From: Amycolatopsis orientalis DSM 40040 = KCTC 9412
GTDB lineage: Bacteria > Actinomycetota > Actinomycetes > Mycobacteriales > Pseudonocardiaceae
Reading direction: 5' to 3'
DNA length: 64,000 nt
NCBI RefSeq assembly: GCF_000478275.1
Contig: NZ_ASJB01000069.1
Location: 169,062-233,061 of the forward strand
The translations under genes and the position numbers were made by a program. The stretch's first letter is position 1, and every line of letters starts with the position of its first letter. Below are positions 8,789-15,727 of this stretch, piece after piece. Under the pieces are notes generated by a model. The model searched no databases. It had not been told where the DNA came from and saw nothing but the letters and a program-made list of their open reading frames with translations.

Positions 8789-8911
8789 CGTGTTCTTCCA
8801 GTTGTCGAAGTGATCGATCACGACCTCGACTTCGGCCTGGCCCGCCGCGGAGACGTCGATCCCGGAGTCGGCGAAGAAGTGGCGGATATCGTCGGAAACG
8901 GCGGTCTTCAT
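8735..8911 (-). CDS. 58-residue RiPP-precursor-like peptide
   Basis: An ATG at 8911 is preceded by AGAGGGAG at about 7-nt spacing, a strong ribosome site. The frame encodes 58 residues: an acidic, helical leader-like part (MKTAVSDDIRHFFADSGIDV, then a stretch rich in Glu, Asp and Val ending HFDNW), and a short tail SSGGAFGCFTGACCLMA. A charged leader followed by a Ser/Thr/Gly/Cys-rich C-terminus is the general layout of a ribosomally made, modified peptide. I recognise no class-defining motif, and no maturase is adjacent. It overlaps the MBL-fold gene by 54 bp and is divergent from a glutamyl-tRNA synthetase 245 bp away. Alternatives are a small toxin or an unmodified signalling peptide. Confidence 0.6.
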   Translation of the reverse strand: MKTAVSDDIRHFFADSGIDVSAAGQAEVEVVIDHFDNWKNTSSGGAFGCFTGACCLMA

Positions 8912-9155
8912 TGGAAAACTCCCTCTGAACCTGCGGTGTTCGGTACTGAAATCGTGCAGGTTCGGACCCCATCGCCGACAGTGCGAAGCACCATGGGCGA
9001 CGTGTGGCTTTCGACTGCTCCACTTGCTTCAAGCGGGTCGTTCAAGTGGAGCACTCGTCAGCGGGACCACCCTCGCCGGCTCACCGGACCGGACGGTTAG
9101 GCTCCTCGGTGGCGAAAACCGCCATGCACCACGACGCCGGGAGATCTGAACCGCC

Positions 9156-10808
9156 ATGCTGGACCGAGCAGTCATCGACGCCCTCTTCCCCGCCGACCTG
9201 CCCGAACCCGAGCACTGGGAACAGCGGTACCCGGCCCGCGACCTCCCCGAGGGCGCGCTGATCACCCGCTTCGGCCCTTCGCCGACCGGATTCGTCCACA
9301 TCGGCGGCATCTACGTCGCCACCATCGACCAGGACGTCGCCCGCCGCAGCGGCGGCCGGTACCTCGTCCGGGTCGAGGACACCGACCGGTCCCGCGAGGT
9401 CGAGGGCGCCATCGACCAGTTCGAGCGCGGCTTCTCCTACTTCGGCCTCGCCGCCGACGAGGACATCCACCGCGGCGGCGACTACGGCCCCTACCAGCAG
9501 TCCGAGCGCGAGCAGATCTACCTGACCTACGTCCGGCACCTGCTCCGCCTCGGCCGCGCGTATCTCGACTTCGCCACCAAGGAAGAGCTGGCGGCGATCA
9601 CCGCGCGGCAGCAGGCGACGAAGCTGCCGACCGGCTACTACGGCTCGTGGGCCATCTGGCGGGACGCCGACCCCGCCGACGTCCAGGCCAAACTCGACGC
9701 CGGCGACCCGTACGTCGTGCGGTTCCGCGCCCCGGACGACACCGGCGCCCGTGCCCGGTTCACTGACGCCATCCGCGGTCCGCTCGAAGCCGAGGCCAAC
9801 CGCAACGACGTCGTCATCCTGAAGAGCTCCGACCAGAGCCCCCGGCTGCCGACCTACCACTTCGCACACGCCGTGGACGACCACCTCATGCGCGTCAACC
9901 TGGTCATCCGCGGCGACGAGTGGATCTCGTCGGTGCCGGTGCACCAGCAGCTGTTCGACGCGCTCGCCTTCGAGCCGATCACCTACGCGCACATCGCGCC
10001 GCTGATGAAGCAGGAGGGCGGCAGCAAGCGCAAGCTGTCCAAGCGCAAGGACCCCGAAGCGAGCGTCGACTTCTACATCGAGTCCGGCTACCCCGCCAAG
10101 GCCGTCCTGTACTACCTGCGCGGCCTCGCCAACGGCCGTCTCGCCGAAATGCCGCTCGACCAGGCGCTGGCCGAGCCGATCAACCTCGACGAATGCGGCG
10201 TCGCCGGACCGCTGGTCGACCTGGTCAAACTCGACGACATCTCGGCCGACCACATCGCCACACTCTCCGGCGCCGAAATCCTCGATGAGGTCCGCGTCTG
10301 GGCGGAGCGGTTCGACCCCGAGCTGCGGACCGTGCTCGACGCCGAGCCCGAGCTCGCGCTGCGGGCGCTCGCCGTCGAGCGCGACGGCGCCGAGAACCCG
10401 CGCAAGGACCTGAAGAAGTGGAGCGAGTTCCGCGCCGTCTACGGCTTCTTCTTCCCGCAGCTGCACGCCGCCGTCACCGGCCCCGACGACGAGCGGATCG
10501 CCGCGCTGGGCGTCGACCGCGAGGTCGTCCAGGCCGTCGCGCGCGACTTCGTCGGGAACTACCAGCAGCTCGACGACGGCCAGGAGTGGTTCCAGCAGAT
10601 CCGCGAGGTGGCGGCGAAGCACGGCTTCGCGAAGAACGCCAAGGAGTTCAAGAAGAACCCCGAAGGCTTCCCCGGCTCCATTCGCGAGGCTTCGCAGATC
10701 ATCCGGATCGCGATCACCGGTTCGACCCGGAGTCCGGATCTGCACTCGATCACACAGGCGCTGGGCCGTGAGGAGACGCTGGGCCGGTTCTCCGGTCTCG
10801 TCGGCTAG
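9156..10808 (+). CDS. gltX: Glutamyl-tRNA synthetase of a non-canonical ~550-residue lineage
   Basis: A 550-residue class I aminoacyl-tRNA synthetase that charges tRNA with glutamate. GPSPTGFVHIGG (residues 40-51) is the HIGH-type motif and KLSKR (293-297) the KMSKS-type motif. The form usual in actinobacteria is about 490 residues with a differently worded N-terminus, so this looks like the longer lineage known from Firmicutes and may be a second copy; I cannot see whether the genome has another. A long Lys-rich C-terminal part (KNAKEFKKNPEGFPG) is distinctive. It is divergent from the small peptide gene. Palindromes B and C follow. Confidence 0.88.
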   Translation: MLDRAVIDALFPADLPEPEHWEQRYPARDLPEGALITRFGPSPTGFVHIGGIYVATIDQDVARRSGGRYLVRVEDTDRSREVEGAIDQFERGFSYFGLAADEDIHRGGDYGPYQQSEREQIYLTYVRHLLRLGRAYLDFATKEELAAITARQQATKLPTGYYGSWAIWRDADPADVQAKLDAGDPYVVRFRAPDDTGARARFTDAIRGPLEAEANRNDVVILKSSDQSPRLPTYHFAHAVDDHLMRVNLVIRGDEWISSVPVHQQLFDALAFEPITYAHIAPLMKQEGGSKRKLSKRKDPEASVDFYIESGYPAKAVLYYLRGLANGRLAEMPLDQALAEPINLDECGVAGPLVDLVKLDDISADHIATLSGAEILDEVRVWAERFDPELRTVLDAEPELALRALAVERDGAENPRKDLKKWSEFRAVYGFFFPQLHAAVTGPDDERIAALGVDREVVQAVARDFVGNYQQLDDGQEWFQQIREVAAKHGFAKNAKEFKKNPEGFPGSIREASQIIRIAITGSTRSPDLHSITQALGREETLGRFSGLVG

Positions 10809-10813
10809 GTGGG

Positions 10814-10857
10814 TCGTGAGTGGTAAGTGCCGTTAGAACGACACTTACCACTCACGA
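10814..10857. repeat. 44-bp dispersed palindrome, copy B (variant arms)
   Basis: Arms TCGTGAGTGGTAAGTGCCGT and its near-complement flank an AG centre, and the dyad extends two bases further each side (GG/CC). The inner arm differs from the common TAATGACGG form and matches the left arm of copy A. It begins six bases after the gltX stop. Confidence 0.9.
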
Positions 10858-10888
10858 CCACCTCGGCCCACGCAGCCGGTACAGGACC

Positions 10889-10932
10889 TCGTGAGTGGTA
10901 ATGAGGGTTAGAACCGTCATTACCACTCACGA
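10889..10932. repeat. 44-bp dispersed palindrome, copy C
   Basis: The common form with one mismatch between the arms (GAGGG versus GACGG). Bases 10927-10929 supply the TGA stop of the heme-oxygenase-like gene on the minus strand. Copies B and C lie 32 bp apart between two convergent genes. Confidence 0.9.
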
Positions 10933-11640
10933 GCCGAGTGTGAACTGGTCGTAGAAGGCCGACTTGATCGCGACGACGGCCTGCTCGGTGTCGCGGAACC
11001 GCTGCCGGGCCTCGTGCGAGTCGATCAGCTGCACGAGCCGCAGCCCCAGCTGATCGGAATGCGTGAGCGAAAGCGGCGAGACGGCCGCGAGCGGGCGGGA
11101 CTTCGCGTCGTGCACGTGGTGCGGGTAGTAGAAGACGGACTTGTCGCCGAGCATCGGGCCGATCCGGCGCCACAGCTCGCCGTACTCGACCGAAACCAGG
11201 ACCTCGCCCCAGAATCGCAGGATCGTCAGTAGCTCCACGTCCGCGTGCTTCGACTCCCCCGCGGTCGCGATCAGCTCCATGGTGGTGTCGATACAGGCCG
11301 ACGTGGCGAGGGTCTTCCGGGACCGCACCAGCGCCTCGCGGGGGACGCCGAGGGCGAGGATGTCGGCCTTCATGTCCTCGTGGTGCGAGGGCGTACTGCC
11401 CGGTGACGTGTTCCCCGGGTACTCCTCGCGGATGATCATGCGGGCGATCCGGATGGACTGCTCGTCGGTGAGCAGGTCGATCGCCAGGTCGTAGGCCATG
11501 GTGGAGGCCAGCGACAGGAAGCGCCGCTGCAACAGAACGGTTTGCAGGTCCTCCAGCGGCAGGTCCGCGACACCCCGCAGCACCGGATGGTTCCGGAATC
11601 GCTCGATCAAGCCGTCTTCGAACTCGTCCAGTTCTCGCAT
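10927..11640 (-). CDS. Heme-oxygenase-like fold (HDO-type) iron-containing redox protein
   Basis: A 237-residue all-helical protein resembling the iron-containing redox enzyme family of heme-oxygenase-like diiron proteins. Candidate metal ligands are spread over REEYPG...PSHHEDM, VSVEYGELW and YYPHHVHDAKS. Family members act as N-oxygenases or decarboxylating oxygenases in natural-product pathways, or in cofactor breakdown; no specific reaction can be assigned here. The ATG at 11640 has GAGGGG seven bases upstream. The small membrane-protein gene ends 15 bp before it on the same strand, so both are probably one operon. The stop lies in palindrome C. Confidence 0.65.
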   Translation of the reverse strand: MRELDEFEDGLIERFRNHPVLRGVADLPLEDLQTVLLQRRFLSLASTMAYDLAIDLLTDEQSIRIARMIIREEYPGNTSPGSTPSHHEDMKADILALGVPREALVRSRKTLATSACIDTTMELIATAGESKHADVELLTILRFWGEVLVSVEYGELWRRIGPMLGDKSVFYYPHHVHDAKSRPLAAVSPLSLTHSDQLGLRLVQLIDSHEARQRFRDTEQAVVAIKSAFYDQFTLGS

Positions 11641-11655
11641 CACTGCACCCCTCGC

Positions 11656-11958
11656 TCAGAAACTCGCCAGCCGGCCGTGCAGCTCCAGGTTCGGGATCCA
11701 GGTGTTCAGGATCGTCACCTGTTTGGCCTTCGCCACCCGCGCGGCGAACGCGTCGCCCGGAAACCGTTTGTGCACCTCGACCACACCGCTGACCATGATC
11801 AGGGTCGAGGTGGTGACACCCTTCGGCGCGACCTTGTCCAGCCAGCCGAGCTGTTCCGCGATACCGACCGCGAAGCCGACCACCGCGAAACCGCCGAGAC
11901 CGAGCAATTCACGCCGCCATGTTCCCACGATCGGGGAATTCGCTGTGATCGGGGTCAC
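11656..11958 (-). CDS. Small membrane-anchored protein, possibly truncated
   Basis: A 100-residue protein with one hydrophobic segment (LLGLGGFAVVGFAVGIAEQL, about residues 18-37) followed by AKQVTILNTWIPNLELHG, where it stops. The ILNTWIPNL phrase resembles the start of a phospholipase D-like domain in longer membrane-anchored actinomycete proteins, so this may be a shortened relative. That relation is from memory of the family and uncertain. The likely start is a GTG at 11958. It is 15 bp upstream of the heme-oxygenase-like gene. Confidence 0.5.
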   Translation of the reverse strand: MTPITANSPIVGTWRRELLGLGGFAVVGFAVGIAEQLGWLDKVAPKGVTTSTLIMVSGVVEVHKRFPGDAFAARVAKAKQVTILNTWIPNLELHGRLASF

Positions 11959-12109
11959 CGGCTCGGCGTGCCGTCGACCACCCCACGAAATTCACGAAAA
12001 AGCTCGAATTCCAGGCGGGAATCCGCAGCTCGCCAGGGGTGTCGAGCACCCTTGCCCGGCACTCGGTGGCGACGAGGTGAAACGCGCGAGCGCCGAGAAA
12101 CGACTTACC

Positions 12110-12125
12110 CCGTACGCAAGTACGG
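12110..12125. promoter_or_regulatory. Inverted repeat upstream of small gene
   Basis: CCGTAC-GCAA-GTACGG lies 14 bp before the start at 12139. It could be an operator or a small 5' hairpin; nothing further supports either reading. Confidence 0.3.
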
Positions 12126-12138
12126 AAAGTTGTGGTCC

Positions 12139-12363
12139 ATGAGCGCTGATCGCGTTGTCCAGCTGCGCTGGGAGTCCCGGCAGGTGGCCACCGACGTCGG
12201 TACGGCGCTGTCCTACGCCGGGATCTCCGTGATCCGCCGACGGCACGGCGAGATCGTCGACCGGGTTTGGGTGCCGGTCGGGGAAGAACCGACCTTCGCC
12301 GACGACGAAGCCCTGATCGCGGCACTGCACGACGCCTGGCGCTGGAGCAGGCCCGCGGCGTAG
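12139..12363 (+). CDS. Small conserved hypothetical protein
   Basis: A 74-residue soluble protein (MSADRVVQLRWESRQVATDV...) with no domain I recognise. It mixes hydrophobic and charged positions and ends in WRWSRPAA. The TAG stop at 12361 begins a perfect hairpin that should terminate the transcript. Nothing links it functionally to its neighbours. Confidence 0.6.
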   Translation: MSADRVVQLRWESRQVATDVGTALSYAGISVIRRRHGEIVDRVWVPVGEEPTFADDEALIAALHDAWRWSRPAA

Positions 12364-12385
12364 ACCGTCCACTTCGGACGGTCTA
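12361..12385. terminator. Hairpin containing the TAG stop
   Basis: TAGACCGTCC-N5-GGACGGTCTA is a perfect 10-bp stem. The left arm begins with the stop codon of the gene ending at 12363. The convergent small membrane-protein gene ends at 12394, so the hairpin can serve both. Confidence 0.75.
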
Positions 12386-12393
12386 CGGAACGC

Positions 12394-12627
12394 TCACTCG
12401 TCACCCGACCTGTACCGCCGCTGGAGTTCTTCCTCCTGCTCGCGCGGCGACTTGGCGACCCAGCGGCCGTGGACCAGGTCGTTCTCCGTGTAGTCCGCGC
12501 GCCGCGAGACCCAGCTCGGCAGCATGAGCTTGCGAGTACCGCCTCGCCCCCGATCCCGCAGATCGGTGACCACGGCGATGCCGATCACCAGGACGAGTAC
12601 CCCGAGCGCTATCCAGATCCCGACCAT
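12394..12627 (-). CDS. Small single-pass membrane protein
   Basis: A 77-residue protein with one N-terminal hydrophobic helix (WIALGVLVLVIGIAVVT, about residues 5-21) and a charged cytoplasmic tail ending EEELQRRYRSGDE. GGGGGAG sits five bases before the ATG, a good ribosome site. Function is unknown. It ends near the hairpin at 12361-12385. Confidence 0.65.
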   Translation of the reverse strand: MVGIWIALGVLVLVIGIAVVTDLRDRGRGGTRKLMLPSWVSRRADYTENDLVHGRWVAKSPREQEEELQRRYRSGDE

Positions 12628-12826
12628 ATCCGCTCCCCCACAGGATGAATCAGTTCCCCGAGAATAGCGTCGAACCGCGCGCAGACGGCGGCCTTTTCCG
12701 CGGCACCCGGCACGAGGCCTCGCGGACGGCCCAGGCCCAGGCCTTTGCGCTCCGGCGCAAAAGTGTCGTCCCCTCCGGCCCCTTCCGGCAGGCTTTGCCG
12801 GGTCACGAGGGGGAGAACATGAGGAT

Positions 12827-12917
12827 TCAGCCGAGGAGCGCGGCGCCGAGCGGGGTCAAGCTGTGCAGGACCATCGCGCCGTCACGTGTACTGGCGATCA
12901 AGCCGTTGTCGCGTATG
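12827..12917 (-). pseudogene. C-terminal remnant of an ArsR-family regulator
   Basis: Read on the minus strand, these bases encode VIRDNGLIASTRDGAMVLHS followed by LTPLGAALLG and a stop. This is the recognition-helix-to-wing end of an ArsR-type winged helix (compare the usual LRDAGLV...G..v.Y.LT). The first two thirds of the domain are missing: directly upstream is a 42-nt perfect hairpin, then the end of another gene. The 12628-12967 stretch holds no other gene I can support. Confidence 0.5.
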
Positions 12918-12918
12918 A

Positions 12919-12960
12919 CGATCCCCGGTGTCCGCGACCTCTCGCGGGCACCGGGGATCG
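12919..12960. terminator. Hairpin after the small coiled protein gene
   Basis: CGATCCCCGGTGTCCGCG and its near-complement form a strong stem just downstream of the minus-strand gene ending at 12968, and abut the ArsR remnant. The most likely role is terminator of that gene. Confidence 0.7.
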
Positions 12961-12967
12961 GGGGCGG

Positions 12968-13264
12968 TCAGCCCCGGGCGTTCGGGTCGAACACGCCGCC
13001 GGCCAGCCCGGTGGCGGCGTCGCCGAGCGCACCGGTGGAGTCGACGACGCCCTGACCGGCCGCGGTGGCCGAGTCGACGGCGTCCTGTCCCGCGGCGGTG
13101 GCGTTCTCGGCGAGGCCCTGACCGGTCTCGGTCAGTCCCTCGGCGGACTGGGTGACCTGGTCGGCGGCACCGGAAAGGTCGACGCCGGTCAGCTCGCTGA
13201 CCTTGTCCCCCGCGCCGCCCAGCAGTTCGGCGGCCTTCTCCTTCAGCGAGTCGAACAGGCTCAT
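12968..13264 (-). CDS. Small amphipathic, Ala/Gly-rich protein with internal repeats
   Basis: A 98-residue protein starting MSLFDSLKEKAAELLGGAGD, then repeating units of the type ATAAGQDAVDS / ATAAGQGVVDS. The composition resembles short mycobacterial proteins sometimes called MT0933-like antitoxins, but no partner toxin is visible. The ATG at 13264 has GAGGAG eight bases upstream. A predicted amphipathic helix or coiled coil is the only structural statement I can make. Confidence 0.65.
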   Translation of the reverse strand: MSLFDSLKEKAAELLGGAGDKVSELTGVDLSGAADQVTQSAEGLTETGQGLAENATAAGQDAVDSATAAGQGVVDSTGALGDAATGLAGGVFDPNARG

Positions 13265-13376
13265 CAGGGGTACTCCTCGGATCGGTCGAGCACGGGGCGG
13301 CTGAAAGTCCACCGTACAGGACAAATCGGGCACCGTGCGTGACGACCCGCCTCAAGTCCCCTCGACGCGGACGCGT

Positions 13377-14009
13377 TCAGAGGCAGGGCGGCCGGTAGCG
13401 ATCGATGGCGAGACCGCGGAAATCGAGCCTGTTCGGGGTTTTGCCGACGAAGACCAGGCCGCGCGCCTCGGTCAGCGCCGACGCGAACGAGTACGACGGT
13501 TCACCCAGTTCGGGCAGGGTGGTCCACGCGCTGGGCGCGAAGCTGAAGAACCTCTTCGTGAGCTTCCCGCCGGTCGACGGCACCTTCGTGAGCCACTTGT
13601 CGCCACCGCTCCAGTGCGAGGCCGGGCGCAGCTGAACGTAGAGGTCGTCCGTCGCGCTGTAGGTCATCCAGAAACCGGCGGACTTCGAAAGATCGGCCTG
13701 CGCCTCGAAGCGATTTCCCAGCCAGACGACGATCACATGCCACTCGGCGTTGAGGAAGTCCACCTTGGCCGCGTATCCGCCGCGTTCACGGACGAGCAGG
13801 CTGCCGGTCGCCGGAACCGTCGTCCCCTCACCGGACGCGAGCCACTGCTGCAATCGGTCGATCGACGGGGTCGCGCATTCGCAGCCATGCCGCGAGGGCC
13901 GGCCGCCGGACGCGTTCGCCGTCGCCCCGGCACCGACGAGCGAGATCAGGAACACCGATACGGCCACCGCGAGCGTCCTACCGAAAGGAACCCTGGATCC
14001 TCCGCGCAT
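13377..14009 (-). CDS. Secreted hypothetical protein
   Basis: A 210-residue protein with an N-terminal signal peptide (basic RGGSRVPFGR, hydrophobic TLAVAVSVFLISLVGAGATA, likely cleaved after ANA). The mature part is rich in aromatic residues and beta-strand-like stretches (AEWHVIVVWLGNRF, GFWMTYSATDDLYVQL) and has Cys near both ends. I recognise no domain. It is presumably extracellular. A TetR regulator lies upstream on the same strand, 90 bp away. Confidence 0.65.
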   Translation of the reverse strand: MRGGSRVPFGRTLAVAVSVFLISLVGAGATANASGGRPSRHGCECATPSIDRLQQWLASGEGTTVPATGSLLVRERGGYAAKVDFLNAEWHVIVVWLGNRFEAQADLSKSAGFWMTYSATDDLYVQLRPASHWSGGDKWLTKVPSTGGKLTKRFFSFAPSAWTTLPELGEPSYSFASALTEARGLVFVGKTPNRLDFRGLAIDRYRPPCL

Positions 14010-14099
14010 TCCGGGAAGTTAGCACGGAAACCGCCGCACAACGGGAAAGCCGGCCGGAGTGCCCCACTGAGCGGGAACAGTCCATTGTGGAGAGTGACC

Positions 14100-14735
14100 T
14101 CAGTCCGCGAGCATGTCGTCCAGTTCGGCGGCGAACAGCAGGGCGGGATCGAACCCCATTCCGGCGAAATGCCCGGCGAGTTCGAGCGACAGGACGCCGT
14201 GGATCCGCGTCCAGAACGTGATGGCGCGCCGGAGTACCGCCGACGGTGCCGGATGATCGCCTGCCCACTCGCGATGCTCTACGAGATGAACATCGAAGGG
14301 CGTCGGCCCGCCGCGTCCGGCGTGCGCCTCATGGACGTCGAGCAGCACCTTCATGATCTCGTTCGAGATCCCCGTCGTGTCACCGGGTGCGTGATAGCCG
14401 GGGATCGGCGTGCCGTACACGAGCAGGTAGCGCTGAGGATCGGCCAGCGCCCATTCCCTTATGGCGTAAGCGACTTCGGCCATGCCGCCGTCCGCCGCCA
14501 GGACGGCGTCGGCGAGGCTGCGGTAGGCGTCGCGGACTAGGTCCGTGATCAGGTCATCGCGACTGGCGAAGTACCGGTAGAGCGCGGGACCACTCATTCC
14601 CACATGTTTGGCGATGGCGTTGAGGGACAGCGCGGAGACGCCCGTCGTGGCCAACTGTTCCCACGCGTACCGCTTGATCTCCGCGCGCACCTGAGCCCGG
14701 TACCGCTCTCGCGAGGTCGTCCCGTCCGTGTCCAT
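14100..14735 (-). CDS. TetR-family transcriptional regulator
   Basis: A 211-residue repressor-type regulator. The N-terminal helix-turn-helix contains GVSALSLNAIAKHVGMSGPA followed by LYRYFASRDDLITDLV, the standard TetR pattern. The C-terminal half (LLVYGTPIPGYHAPGDTT...) matches the WHG-type ligand-binding domain common in actinomycetes. Ligand and targets are unknown. No clear operator dyad is visible upstream. Confidence 0.92.
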   Translation of the reverse strand: MDTDGTTSRERYRAQVRAEIKRYAWEQLATTGVSALSLNAIAKHVGMSGPALYRYFASRDDLITDLVRDAYRSLADAVLAADGGMAEVAYAIREWALADPQRYLLVYGTPIPGYHAPGDTTGISNEIMKVLLDVHEAHAGRGGPTPFDVHLVEHREWAGDHPAPSAVLRRAITFWTRIHGVLSLELAGHFAGMGFDPALLFAAELDDMLAD

Positions 14736-14870
14736 CGGCCACTCCTTCCCGGTCTCGGCGCCCTGTTCAGTTAGAGGCTATCACTTTTCCTATTGGCACT
14801 CACTCGTTCTGAGCGACACCGTGACGCCCGCCCAGGCCGCCACCACCGGATCCCCTGCTGACCACATCCC

Positions 14871-14914
14871 TCGTGAGTGGTAATGACGGTTAGAACCGTC
14901 ATTACCACTCACGA
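14871..14914. repeat. 44-bp dispersed palindrome, copy D
   Basis: A perfect common-form palindrome with AG centre at the 3' end of the ECF transporter operon. Bases 14909-14911 supply the TGA stop of the S-component gene. Confidence 0.92.
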
Positions 14915-15727
14915 GCTGGGCAGGAACTCCCGGCCGAAGGACGCTTTCCGCGACGCCCGTCGCAGCGTGGCGAGCACGGCGGGTCCCAGCACCAGGATCG
15001 CCACCGTGTTGGTGATCGCGCGTCCGGTGTCCCAGCCCGCCGTCGAGGTCAGCAGGGTGAACACGGCGAACCGGTGCAGGTTCTCCAGCACCGGTGCACC
15101 GGGCACGTAGGAGATGTGGCCATCGTGGTACGGCACTTCGGCGTCGGTGATGAACGGCCAGAACCACAGGTTCATCAGGAATCCGAACACGTACGCGACG
15201 AAGATCCCGTAGCCGACCAGCATCGCGATCTCGGCCTTGCCGGTGACGCGGCGCGGCAGCAGCCCCGCGCCCATCCCGATCCACGCCGAGCACATCATCT
15301 GGAACGGCAGCCACGGCCCGACTCCCGCGGTCAGCAACGCGGAAGCGAACAGCGAGGTACAGCCCAGCACGAACCCGAATCCCGGCCCGAGCACCCGCCC
15401 GGCCAGCACCAGGATGAAGAACACGGTCTCGATCCCCGCCGTCCCCGCACCCAGCGGACGCAACGCCGCGTTCACCGCCGAGAGGACGCCCAGCATCGCG
15501 AGGGCCTTGGAATCCATGCCCCCTTCGGACATCTCGGCCAGCACGATGACGATCAGGGCGGGGAGGAGGCCGATGAACACGAACGGCGCGTCCGGGCCGT
15601 GCTGCATCGACTGCGGTTCGACGCGGACCAGTAGCGGCCACAGGAACATCATCAGCCCGGCGAGCGACGCGAGCGCGAGCACCAGCGCCGAGCGCGGGCC
15701 CAGCCGGACCGCGGGCGCGGTGGTCAC
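14909..15727 (-). CDS. ECF transporter S component, predicted cobalamin specificity
   Basis: A 272-residue membrane protein with six or seven hydrophobic segments, matching the ECF-transporter substrate-specificity component family. The cobalamin assignment comes from context: the operon leader contains a cobalamin riboswitch and the upstream genes resemble transcobalamin. The GTG at 15727 overlaps the TGA of the ATPase gene (GTGA), with AGGAGG just upstream, so it is translationally coupled. It is the last gene of the operon, and its stop lies inside palindrome D. Cobamide precursors or cobalt are possible alternatives. Confidence 0.82.
   Translation of the reverse strand: MTTAPAVRLGPRSALVLALASLAGLMMFLWPLLVRVEPQSMQHGPDAPFVFIGLLPALIVIVLAEMSEGGMDSKALAMLGVLSAVNAALRPLGAGTAGIETVFFILVLAGRVLGPGFGFVLGCTSLFASALLTAGVGPWLPFQMMCSAWIGMGAGLLPRRVTGKAEIAMLVGYGIFVAYVFGFLMNLWFWPFITDAEVPYHDGHISYVPGAPVLENLHRFAVFTLLTSTAGWDTGRAITNTVAILVLGPAVLATLRRASRKASFGREFLPSS

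Noticed and set aside
12609..12806. A 65-codon minus-strand frame between the small membrane protein and the ArsR remnant
   Set aside because: Third-position G/C bias is weaker than in neighbours, no ribosome site or family match, and it overlaps the start of the better-supported 12394-12627 gene.
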